Counted from the stretch's first letter, positions 1-5,718 are shown. The stretch: 6,979 nucleotides of DNA from Candidatus Omnitrophota bacterium (GCA_028718265.1 JAQUMG010000095.1:1-6979); one strand, 5' to 3'. Notes: generated by a model not told the origin, from the sequence alone. Numbers and translations: made by a program.

Positions 1-417
1 AGGACGCGTTATTTTTTGGCGAGAGGTTTTCAGTTAAGATACGCCGGTATTATTTTATTAGTCGCATTTGTGACTGCCGTATTAAGCGGATTAACCGTTT
101 TTCATACAACATGCAATATTTTAGGAACAAAATTATCTCAGGTATATCCTCAGGGCCTCTTTGTGTCCATATTTAATAAAGTCGCTTTCTCGCTCGCAAG
201 AAACATGGCTGTGCTTGCAATCCTCATATTTATTTTTGCAATTTTCATATCGCACCGGATAGCCGGCCCTATCTACCGTATCAAATCCGTAATACGCGAG
301 ATGGGCGAGGGGAAACTGGATGTCCCCGTATATTTACGTAAAAACGACGAACTCCACGATCTGGCTGAAGAGATAAATAAACTGCAGGAAAGCCTGAAGG
401 CCATGTTGAAAAAATGA
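1..417 (+). CDS. Membrane protein with C-terminal HAMP domain (5' partial)
   Basis: The reading frame is open from the first base, and the five codons before the first possible start (TTG at 16) encode R-T-R-Y-F. This fits the basic N-terminal segment seen in such proteins, so I treat the gene as truncated by the window edge rather than starting at 16. Of the 138 visible residues, about 14-35 form a first membrane segment. A short extracytoplasmic loop follows, and about 69-84 form a second membrane segment. The remainder is a HAMP domain: it begins HRIAGPIYRI with the conserved proline, continues through EMGEGK and ends in an amphipathic helix (DELHDLAEEINKLQ). HAMP domains relay signals across the membrane in chemoreceptors and sensor kinases. 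Here the protein stops right after the HAMP helix, with no kinase or methyl-accepting domain. Its partner and stimulus cannot be told from this window. Confidence 0.75.
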   Translation, partial: RTRYFLARGFQLRYAGIILLVAFVTAVLSGLTVFHTTCNILGTKLSQVYPQGLFVSIFNKVAFSLARNMAVLAILIFIFAIFISHRIAGPIYRIKSVIREMGEGKLDVPVYLRKNDELHDLAEEINKLQESLKAMLKK

Positions 418-512
418 CCGCTCAGGCGGACGGTCTACAGCTGCCTTTTTGAAAGAGGAACATTAAGGCTCGCTCAGGATCAATCCCGTCTTCGTAACTA
501 ATAAGGTCCTTC

Positions 513-547
513 AGCGCCTATCCGCCTTTGGCGGACTTAACGGCGCT
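513..547. repeat. Nested inverted repeat (two-tier hairpin)
   Basis: The outer arms AGCGCC (513-518) and GGCGCT (542-547) are perfect complements. They enclose an inner hairpin with arms TCCGCC (521-526) and GGCGGA (530-535) around a TTT loop. No run of T follows on either strand, so it does not look like an ordinary intrinsic terminator. It resembles intergenic palindromic repeat elements. Confidence 0.6.
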
Positions 548-555
548 TCAGGATC

Positions 556-576
556 AAACTTTGCTTCGCAAAGTTT
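556..576. repeat. Perfect 9-bp palindrome abutting the tRNA-Leu fragment
   Basis: The arms AAACTTTGC (556-564) and GCAAAGTTT (568-576) pair fully around a 3-nt loop, TTC. The last base of the right arm is also the first base of the tRNA 3'-end copy that follows, so the fragment and palindrome meet exactly. There is no poly-T tail downstream on either strand. Confidence 0.7.
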
Positions 577-596
577 GGTGCCAGAGGGGGGAGTTG
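576..596 (-). repeat. 21-bp copy of the tRNA-Leu 3' end (possible att-like scar)
   Basis: Positions 576-596 are identical to 713-733. Read on the minus strand this is part of the T loop, the 3' side of the T stem, the 3' strand of the acceptor stem, the discriminator A and the CCA end of tRNA-Leu(CAA). The match ends at 597, where the copy continues GCGCC while the real gene continues AACCC. A direct repeat running from the T loop to the tRNA 3' end is the usual mark left by tyrosine-recombinase elements that integrate in tRNA genes. The 116 bp between the copies carry no gene, so at most this is a decayed or deleted element. Confidence 0.65.
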
Positions 597-645
597 GCGC
601 CCTCCTCTTCGCTTCGGGTCGGCCACTCGCCCCATTCACTGCTCC

Positions 646-663
646 TATTCGTCGCAGCGAATA
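646..663. repeat. Short inverted repeat (6-bp arms)
   Basis: TATTCG (646-651) pairs with CGAATA (658-663) around a 6-nt loop. It lies inside the 116-bp interval between the two tRNA-Leu 3'-end copies. Function unknown. Confidence 0.4.
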
Positions 664-712
664 AACGGGGCTCACTTCAACTCCCCAGACATGTAGTACG
701 AAGTGAAATAAC

Positions 713-799
713 TGGTGCCAGAGGGGGGAGTTGAACCCCCATGACCTTGCGGTCAACGGTTTTTGAGACCGTCATGTATGCCAATTCCATCACTCTGGC
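713..799 (-). tRNA. tRNA-Leu (anticodon CAA)
   Basis: The minus-strand sequence folds as a class II tRNA of 87 nt. The acceptor stem is GCCAGAG (799-793) paired with CTCTGGC (723-717). The D arm has an ATG/CAT stem around GAATTGGCATA. The anticodon stem is ACGGT/ACCGT with loop CTCAAAA. The long variable arm has stem GACC/GGTC with a GCAA loop. The T arm is GGGGG-TTCAACT-CCCCC, followed by discriminator A and an encoded CCA (715-713). The anticodon CAA occupies 763-765 and reads the Leu codon UUG. The long variable arm and A73 fit leucine identity. It lies downstream of tRNA-Ala, 33 bp away, and is probably co-transcribed with it from the promoter at 916-944. Its 21-nt 3' end is duplicated at 576-596. 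Confidence 0.95.
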
Positions 800-832
800 G
801 TTACTGCAGCTAAATAATAAAGGAAGGGATAG

Positions 833-906
833 TGGTGGAGCTGACGAGAATCGAACTCGTGATTACACAATGCCATTGTGTCGTGATCCCTCTTCACTAC
901 AGCCCC
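833..906 (-). tRNA. tRNA-Ala (anticodon GGC)
   Basis: The minus strand folds as a 74-nt cloverleaf with an encoded CCA (835-833). The acceptor stem GGGGCTG (906-900) pairs with CAGCTCC (843-837) and includes the G3-U70 wobble pair, the main identity signal for alanyl-tRNA synthetase. The D arm is GTGA/TCAC with loop AGAGGGA. The anticodon stem is ACACA/TGTGT with loop ATGGCAT, giving anticodon GGC at 872-874, which reads GCC and GCU. The variable loop is only four nucleotides (AATC). The T arm is ACGAG-TTCGATT-CTCGT. The predicted transcription start is only about 3 nt upstream of the mature 5' end, so the precursor leader would be very short. Confidence 0.95.
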
Positions 907-915
907 GTAGGGGAA

Positions 916-944
916 AATATACCATTTTAGGTAATATTTGTCAA
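916..944 (-). promoter_or_regulatory. Promoter of the tRNA-Ala/tRNA-Leu unit
   Basis: On the minus strand a perfect -35 box TTGACA (944-939) is followed after exactly 17 bp by a -10 box TATATT (921-916). It is preceded by TGG, which forms an extended -10. Transcription should begin near 909, just before the tRNA-Ala 5' end at 906. No gene other than the two tRNAs lies downstream. Confidence 0.85.
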
Positions 945-961
945 CCTTTAGCGCCATAGTG

Positions 962-970
962 TGATATAAT
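962..970 (+). promoter_or_regulatory. Extended -10 promoter of the pilin-like gene
   Basis: TGATATAAT contains the consensus -10 box TATAAT (965-970) with the TGn extension. No good -35 lies at the right distance: the expected site (941-947) falls on the -35 box of the divergent tRNA promoter. Transcription would start near 977, leaving a leader of about 11 nt. Confidence 0.6.
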
Positions 971-987
971 TACCTTTAATATAGACT

Positions 988-1341
988 ATGAATAAATTCC
1001 ACTGTAGAATAAAAGCTTTTACGCTTACCGAGATAATGATCGCCGTTGCGATTATCGGCATGCTTGCCGCTATTGCACTCCCCAGCTTTAACAATGCCCG
1101 TCTCGAAGCTAGAAAATCAATATGTATAAATAATATGCGGCAAATAGATTCAGCGAAGGAACAATGGGCGCTTGAAAACGGAAAATCTACTGCCGATACC
1201 CCAAGTGACGCGGAAGTAGGAGCATATATAAAAGCCGGCTTCCCGAAATGTCCCTCCAACGGTACTTATACTACAGGCAGTTTAAGCGTTCTCCCGAGTT
1301 GCACCGAACATGGCGTATACCCCTACCCTATGGGCCCGTAG
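988..1341 (+). CDS. Type IV pilin-like (prepilin-type) protein
   Basis: The 117-residue protein begins with a 10-residue basic leader followed by FTLTEIMIAVAIIGMLAAIA, the hallmark N-terminal methylation/cleavage segment of type IV pilins and type II secretion pseudopilins. Prepilin peptidase would cut between A10 and F11. The mature protein keeps the conserved Glu at position 5 (E15 of the precursor). The residue before the cut is Ala rather than the usual Gly. Residues 11-32 form the hydrophobic helix that anchors the subunit and packs the filament core. The small C-terminal part contains C46, C88 and C105, a CINNMRQIDSAKEQWALE helix, and an NGTYT-type segment seen in short pseudopilins of PVC-group and Omnitrophota genomes. 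Whether it builds a pilus, a secretion pseudopilus or a DNA-uptake filament cannot be decided. No Shine-Dalgarno sequence is visible before the ATG. No other pilus gene is present here. Confidence 0.85.
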   Translation: MNKFHCRIKAFTLTEIMIAVAIIGMLAAIALPSFNNARLEARKSICINNMRQIDSAKEQWALENGKSTADTPSDAEVGAYIKAGFPKCPSNGTYTTGSLSVLPSCTEHGVYPYPMGP

Positions 1342-1418
1342 TTCCATCCGGAATATCGCAGTTAACGCGTACAATTCGGCAATAGCCCAAAAGTTATGTC
1401 GAGCAGAAGTTAATCCTG
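1342..1418. other. Intergenic spacer without visible signals
   Basis: Between the pilin stop and the leuS -35 box I see no open frame of note, no hairpin followed by a T run, and no conserved RNA structure. The end of the pilin transcript is therefore not evident from the sequence. Confidence 0.5.
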
Positions 1419-1448
1419 TTGACCCTAGACTCTTTCTTATGTTAAAAT
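1419..1448 (+). promoter_or_regulatory. Promoter of the leuS-comEA-comEC operon
   Basis: TTGACC (1419-1424) and TAAAAT (1443-1448) are separated by 18 bp, and TGT directly before the -10 gives an extended -10. With the usual six- to seven-base discriminator, transcription would begin at about 1455, which is the A of the leuS ATG. No Shine-Dalgarno sequence is found in 1440-1454. Both facts point to a leaderless leuS transcript. Confidence 0.6.
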
Positions 1449-1454
1449 GATCCC

Positions 1455-3914
1455 ATGGCAAGCGATTTTCCTTTTCATGAAATAGAAAAAAAATGGCAGA
1501 AATATTGGGACGAGATAGGCCTTTTTAAGGCGGATCTCTCGAGATACAAGAATAAATTCTACTGCCTTATGATGTTTCCATATCCTTCGGCGGCACTGCA
1601 CGTAGGCCACGGCCGTAATTATATAATCGGCGATGCCGTAGCTCGTTATAAAATAATGCGCGGATTCAACGTGCTTACACCCATGGGATTTGACGCATTT
1701 GGCCTTCCGGCGGAAAATGCCGCCATAAAAGGCGGCCTACCCCCCGAAACATCCACTCTTAATAACATAAGTACTATGAAAAAACAGTTCCGCCAATGGG
1801 GCGTTGGATATGACTGGGACAAAGAGGTTATATCCTGCCTTCCTGAATATTACAAATGGACACAATGGATATTTGTGCAACTGTACAACAAAGGCCTTGC
1901 GTATAAGAAAAAGGGCGCGGTCAATTGGTGTCCTTCATGCCTGACTGTTCTCGCCAATGAGCAAGTCATCGGCGGTGCGTGCGAAAGATGCGACACAAAA
2001 GTAGTCGAAAAAGATCTTGAGCAATGGTTTTTAAAAATTACCGCGTATGCCGAGAGGCTGCTGGATGACATATCCCGTCTGACCGACTGGCCCGAGCGCG
2101 TAAAGATAATGCAGACTAACTGGATAGGTAAAAGCACAGGTGTCGATATCGATTTTAAGGTAGAAGGCCTGGATATGGTTTTAACCTGCTTTACCACGAG
2201 AGTTGATACTATATTCGGCGCAACTTACATGGTTGTAGCGCCTGAGCATCCGAAAATGGCGGAACTGCTGAAAGTAAATAATGATCCGTCCAAATTTGAA
2301 AAGTTTATCGAAAAAGTCCGCGTACAGGATAAGACAGAGCGGGCCGCAGCAGAAATAGAAAAAGAAGGGATGTGGACGGGGAGATATGTCATCAATCCGG
2401 TCAACGGAAGAAAGATCCCCCTGTGGATAGCCAATTATGTCCTTATGGAATACGGAACCGGTGCCGTCATGGCAGTTCCTGCTCATGATCAGAGAGATTT
2501 TGAGTTCGCCAGGAAGTACAATCTTCCCATAGAAGTAGTCATCGACAATCCGAAAGAGCATCTGGATGCCGCAAAGATGAACTCGGCTTACATTGAAGAC
2601 GGCACCATGATAAACTCGGCTCAATTTAACGGCATATCTAACCGTGAGGCGATGGACAAAATCGCCGATTGGATGGAAAGCAAATCGATCGGCAGGCGTT
2701 CTATTCACTACCGTCTTCGCGATTGGCTTATCTCCAGGCAAAGATACTGGGGGGCGCCGATACCTGTCATTTATTGCGATAAATGCGGTGAGATGGCGGT
2801 ACCGGAAAAAGCGCTGCCGGTTTTATTGCCGAAAGATGTCGAGTTTAAGCCTCACGGGCAATCTCCGCTGAAAAGCTCCGGGAAATTTATAAATACTAAG
2901 TGCCCGAAATGCAGCGGTCCGGCGAAACGCGAAACCGATACGATGGACACATTCGTTGATTCAAGCTGGTATTATCTGCGCTATCTTTCCGCCAAGGATG
3001 CAAAAAAACCCTTTGATGCCGAAACAGTAAATAGGTGGCTCCCCGTCGATCAATATATCGGAGGCGTAGAGCATGCAATATTGCATCTTTTGTACTCCAG
3101 GTTTGTGACTAAGGTTTTATACGATTTAAAATTTATCGGTTTTGATGAACCGTTTGCCAGGCTTTTTACGCAGGGCATGATACTGAAAGACGGGGCAAAG
3201 ATGTCCAAGTCGAAAGGCAACGTCGTAAGCCCCGATGTCCTTATTGAGAGATACGGGGCAGATACCGTCAGGTTGTACACGCTGTTTATCGGCCCACCCG
3301 AAAAAGACGCAGAGTGGAGCGACCGCGGAGTAGAAGGTGCGTATAGATTTTTAAAACGCCTTTACAGAATAGTCGATGATATGGTCAACGAAAAATGGGA
3401 AACGCTGCCGGATGAAAAGGCAGATAAGGAATTAAGGCGAATGACACACGCGACTATAAAGAAAGTCACCGAAGATATGGAAAAAGATTTTCACTTTAAT
3501 ACCGCTATAAGCAGTACCATGGAACTGGTCAACCAGATCTATCTTGCCGCCGGCACAGGCAAAAAAAGGATATCTCCGGCGATAAAAGAAGCGGCTAAGG
3601 CCGCCGTCATACTTCTTTCGCCGTTTGTTCCGCATACATGCGAAGAACTTTGGCGGAAAATAGGAGAAAAAGAAAGTGTCTTTAGGGCTGCCTGGCCGGT
3701 AGTGGACAAAGAAGCGTTAAAGACAGAGGAAGTCGAGATCGTGATCCAGGTGAATGGCAAGGTAAGAGGGCACACGGTAGTTTCGGTAGATGTTACTGAA
3801 GAAGAACTAAAAGAAGTTATCCTTAAAAGCAGCGATATAAAGCGCTGGACGGAAAACAAAGCCGTTAAAAAATTCATCGTCGTTCCACGCAAACTCGTGA
3901 ACATAGTCGTATAG
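1455..3914 (+). CDS. leuS: Leucyl-tRNA synthetase (LeuRS), class Ia
   Basis: This cytoplasmic enzyme attaches leucine to tRNA-Leu, using ATP. At 819 residues it is full length for a bacterial LeuRS. Visible landmarks are the ATP-binding HIGH-type motif HVGH (49-52) and a Cys4 zinc-knuckle set, C159/C162 with C176/C179. The CP1 editing domain has the threonine-rich motif TTRVDT (247-252) and the invariant aspartate D345 in AVPAHDQRDFEFA. The SRQRYWGAPIP motif and a second CxxC pair set (C441/C444, C483/C486) follow. The DSSWYYLRY segment, the KMSKS loop (582-586), an all-alpha anticodon-binding region and the C-terminal VNGKVRG motif complete the protein. TTRVDT has Val where TTRPDT is usual. 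The ATG at 1455 is chosen because the protein then begins right at the typical FxxIEKKWQ segment. comEA starts 1 nt after its stop, so the two are surely co-transcribed. Confidence 0.98.
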   Translation: MASDFPFHEIEKKWQKYWDEIGLFKADLSRYKNKFYCLMMFPYPSAALHVGHGRNYIIGDAVARYKIMRGFNVLTPMGFDAFGLPAENAAIKGGLPPETSTLNNISTMKKQFRQWGVGYDWDKEVISCLPEYYKWTQWIFVQLYNKGLAYKKKGAVNWCPSCLTVLANEQVIGGACERCDTKVVEKDLEQWFLKITAYAERLLDDISRLTDWPERVKIMQTNWIGKSTGVDIDFKVEGLDMVLTCFTTRVDTIFGATYMVVAPEHPKMAELLKVNNDPSKFEKFIEKVRVQDKTERAAAEIEKEGMWTGRYVINPVNGRKIPLWIANYVLMEYGTGAVMAVPAHDQRDFEFARKYNLPIEVVIDNPKEHLDAAKMNSAYIEDGTMINSAQFNGISNREAMDKIADWMESKSIGRRSIHYRLRDWLISRQRYWGAPIPVIYCDKCGEMAVPEKALPVLLPKDVEFKPHGQSPLKSSGKFINTKCPKCSGPAKRETDTMDTFVDSSWYYLRYLSAKDAKKPFDAETVNRWLPVDQYIGGVEHAILHLLYSRFVTKVLYDLKFIGFDEPFARLFTQGMILKDGAKMSKSKGNVVSPDVLIERYGADTVRLYTLFIGPPEKDAEWSDRGVEGAYRFLKRLYRIVDDMVNEKWETLPDEKADKELRRMTHATIKKVTEDMEKDFHFNTAISSTMELVNQIYLAAGTGKKRISPAIKEAAKAAVILLSPFVPHTCEELWRKIGEKESVFRAAWPVVDKEALKTEEVEIVIQVNGKVRGHTVVSVDVTEEELKEVILKSSDIKRWTENKAVKKFIVVPRKLVNIVV

Positions 3915-3915
3915 C

Positions 3916-4293
3916 ATGTCATTTCTAACAAAGAACGAAAAACGTGTCATTATTTTCTTAATAGCCGGTGCTATATTGGGCATCGGCTATTCTTATTATA
4001 AAGAGTTTTACCCGCCTTTAAGAATCAGTTCCAAGAAAGATCAGTTTCGCCCGCGGCCCGTTATCAGAAGAGATCTCGACAGAGCGCTCAAAGAGGCGAA
4101 GGCCGTTAATATAAATACCGCCTCGCTCGAAGAACTCATGCGGCTGGAGGGAGTAGGTCCCGTCATGGCAAACCGCATAATAGAATACCGCAGCAACAAA
4201 GGCCTTTTCTCGTCGAAAGAAGAATTGAAAGAGGTTCGCGGAATGGGAGGCAAGAAATTCGACGCCATCAAAGACTATATAGAGGTGGAATGA
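3916..4293 (+). CDS. comEA: ComEA-like helix-hairpin-helix DNA-binding protein
   Basis: The 125-residue protein has one N-terminal membrane anchor (about 11-28), a proline- and arginine-rich linker (about 34-60), and a C-terminal double helix-hairpin-helix domain (about 65-125). That domain opens with VNINTASLEELMRLEGVGP, contains the GVG hairpin at 79-81, and ends with GMGGKKFDAIKDYI. This is the ComEA arrangement: a membrane-tethered protein that binds incoming double-stranded DNA outside the inner membrane and hands it to ComEC. It starts 1 nt after the leuS stop with no clear Shine-Dalgarno sequence, so translation is probably coupled to leuS. It overlaps comEC by an ATGA junction, which supports a joint role in DNA uptake. 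Short ComEA-like HhH proteins also occur in bacteria not known to be competent, so function in transformation is likely but not shown. Confidence 0.88.
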   Translation: MSFLTKNEKRVIIFLIAGAILGIGYSYYKEFYPPLRISSKKDQFRPRPVIRRDLDRALKEAKAVNINTASLEELMRLEGVGPVMANRIIEYRSNKGLFSSKEELKEVRGMGGKKFDAIKDYIEVE

Positions 4294-5675
4294 AAAGGCC
4301 GTTCTTTTTCCTGGCTGTTTTTATATCCGTTTTTATATGGGCAGCCAATTTTTTTATAAAAGATGATTGTTACCGGCCGGAGCACATATCGCACTTTGTC
4401 TCCGAAAAGCCTAGATTACTTGCGATCGACGGCGTAGTAGTAAATAGTCCCATATCAAAGCGTACTGCACTGGGAAATACGTACTCCTTTTCAATTACTC
4501 CAAAATTAATCAAAGTTTCCGACAGGTGGTTTCCTGCCTGCGGAATTATTTCCGTAGTTTCCAATAAGGATAAAGAGATAGAATACGGCGAAGAGATTCT
4601 TTTTGAAGCCGCAATAAGAGCTCCGTCCGGCGAAAAGGAATCCTCAGGCTATACTGCTTATCTTAAGAAAAAAGGCGTGTTTGCGCTTGCTGTGATACGC
4701 GAAAGGGACGTCCTGATTTCGTTTAACGCAAATAATAGTTCGCGCTTCATGCGTTTTGCCTACAGGATGAAAAGTTTATTAAATAAAAAGATAAATGAGA
4801 TCTTTTCGGTTCCGGCTCGATATTTTATATCGGCATTGGTTACGGGAGACAGGCAGAACATATCAAGGGAATGGAAAAATATATTTGTAAATACCCAAAC
4901 CATACACCTACTTGCCATAAGCGGACTGCACGTCGGGATAATATCTTTTATGATACTTTTTCTAGCCGGATTATTCGGATTACCGCGCAATGCAAAATAT
5001 ATTGTGACCATTTTTCTTATTTTGTTCTATTCTGTTATGGTAGGGTGGATGCCCTCCGTCGCCAGGTCCGCTATTATGGGAGTCGTAATATTAGGTTCGT
5101 ATATTCTGAAAAGAGACGCCGATATTTATAACTCTCTCGGACTGGCGGCATGCATAATTTTAATCTTCCAGCCAAATCAGTTATATGACATGGGATTTAT
5201 ATTATCTTTTGGTTGCATGTTGTCGTTGGCCTACATATATCCCAAAATAAATCATGCTTTTGGTTTCGACAAAATTGATAGAAAAGAAAAGCCGGGCGCC
5301 ATTTTATACTATGCAGCGACGCTATTTTCCGGTTCTTTGGCGGTATGGCTCGGTCTTTTTCCTGTTATCTTGTACTTTTTTAACATGATTTCCGTTATTT
5401 CCCTGATTGTTAATGTTGTGGCAATACCCTGCATGTTTGTCGTCATGGCGCTGACCGCCTCTGCTATAATTTTTCAACCGTTTTGCGCTTTTTTAGGCAT
5501 GGCGTTTAAAGAAGCCACCGAATTTTTTCTTGCGATACTTTTGTTCTTACTGGATGTTTCGTCAAAAATACCATTTGCATATTTTAATTCAGCACCGGTG
5601 AATGTAATGGTTATACCTCTTTATTATTTTATTCTTTTCACAGTATTTTTCCCCATTTCTATTGACAAAAACTAG
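4290..5675 (+). CDS. comEC: ComEC/Rec2-family DNA uptake channel, short form
   Basis: The 461-residue inner-membrane protein starts within the comEA stop (ATGA). Residues about 4-22 form a membrane segment. About 30-145 form the soluble OB-like N-terminal region (DUF4131 type), ending in the typical GYTAYLKKKGVFAL stretch. From about 175 onward lies the competence domain with the family signature HLLAISGLHVG (206-216), then PSVARSAIMG (255-264) and YDMGFILSFGCMLSL (299-313), among roughly eight further hydrophobic segments. ComEC carries single-stranded DNA across the inner membrane during natural transformation. Many ComEC proteins are 700-800 residues and end in a metallo-beta-lactamase-like domain. 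Here the stop comes directly after the last membrane segment, and no such domain follows in any frame, so this is the short architecture and not a visible frameshift. A GAGG at 4282-4285, rather close to the ATG, may assist the coupled start. Confidence 0.92.
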   Translation: MKRPFFFLAVFISVFIWAANFFIKDDCYRPEHISHFVSEKPRLLAIDGVVVNSPISKRTALGNTYSFSITPKLIKVSDRWFPACGIISVVSNKDKEIEYGEEILFEAAIRAPSGEKESSGYTAYLKKKGVFALAVIRERDVLISFNANNSSRFMRFAYRMKSLLNKKINEIFSVPARYFISALVTGDRQNISREWKNIFVNTQTIHLLAISGLHVGIISFMILFLAGLFGLPRNAKYIVTIFLILFYSVMVGWMPSVARSAIMGVVILGSYILKRDADIYNSLGLAACIILIFQPNQLYDMGFILSFGCMLSLAYIYPKINHAFGFDKIDRKEKPGAILYYAATLFSGSLAVWLGLFPVILYFFNMISVISLIVNVVAIPCMFVVMALTASAIIFQPFCAFLGMAFKEATEFFLAILLFLLDVSSKIPFAYFNSAPVNVMVIPLYYFILFTVFFPISIDKN

Positions 5676-5690
5676 TCGCTGTGATATACT
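5662..5690 (+). promoter_or_regulatory. Promoter of the PilZ gene, overlapping the comEC stop
   Basis: A perfect -35 TTGACA (5662-5667) is followed after 17 bp by TATACT (5685-5690), with TGA giving an extended -10. Transcription would start near 5697. The -35 box lies inside the last codons of comEC, so the PilZ gene has its own transcription even though it follows the operon closely. Confidence 0.85.
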
Positions 5691-5703
5691 TACTTTAGTA
5701 ATT

Positions 5704-5710
5704 AAGAGGA
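5704..5710 (+). promoter_or_regulatory. Ribosome binding site that sets the PilZ start
   Basis: AAGAGGA lies 8 nt before a GTG codon at 5719. This decides in favour of GTG 5719 over the in-frame TTG at 5662, which is itself part of the -35 box and lies upstream of the predicted transcription start. Confidence 0.75.
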
Positions 5711-5718
5711 TAAAAAGC

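Larger units (their letters stand above)
418..712. other. Gene-free, hairpin-rich stretch downstream of the tRNA pair
   Basis: Short frames exist on both strands, but none has a recognisable domain or ribosome binding site, and the frames overlap tRNA sequence or palindromes. I therefore call no gene. The right part (about 510-690) is visibly richer in G and C than the flanking genes. It contains a nested hairpin (513-547), a 9-bp palindrome (556-576), a partial tRNA-Leu copy (576-596), a 6-bp hairpin (646-663) and a 7-bp inverted pair (672-678 with 700-706). A 10-bp direct repeat TCAGGATCAA occurs at 474-483 and 548-557. The segment TTCAACTCCCC at 676-686 is the reverse complement of tRNA-Leu positions 725-735. 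Together these suggest a patchwork of repeat debris, possibly left by a mobile element. That is inference. Confidence 0.6.

Noticed and set aside
416..450. Possible terminator after the HAMP gene (GACCG/CGGTC or AGGC/GCCT hairpin, then TTTTT)
   Set aside because: The alternative stems are only 4-5 bp and compete with each other. The only stem next to the T run has a 15-nt loop.
413..515. Minus-strand readable segment with protein-like composition (DLISYEDGIDPERA)
   Set aside because: It is only about 30 codons, has no start signal, and could be either chance or the remnant of a lost gene. Not enough to call a pseudogene.
528..734. Open frame of 68 codons on the plus strand
   Set aside because: It covers the repeat segment and ends inside the tRNA-Leu gene. 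It is a by-product of GC-rich repeat sequence.
511..756. Open frame of 81 codons on the minus strand across the hairpin region
   Set aside because: It starts inside the tRNA-Leu gene and runs through palindromes and the tRNA fragment. It has no ribosome binding site and no recognisable domain; the composition explains the open frame.
938..943. TTGTCA as a -35 box for the pilin-like gene
   Set aside because: Its spacing to TATAAT at 965 is 21 bp, too long. The sequence is explained by the TTGACA of the minus-strand tRNA promoter.
741..959. Open frame of 72 codons on the plus strand
   Set aside because: It reads antisense through both tRNA genes and gives the arginine-rich peptide typical of translated tRNA genes.
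5662..5718. TTG at 5662 as start of the PilZ protein
   Set aside because: It lies in the -35 box and upstream of the predicted transcription start; GTG 5719 has a good ribosome binding site.
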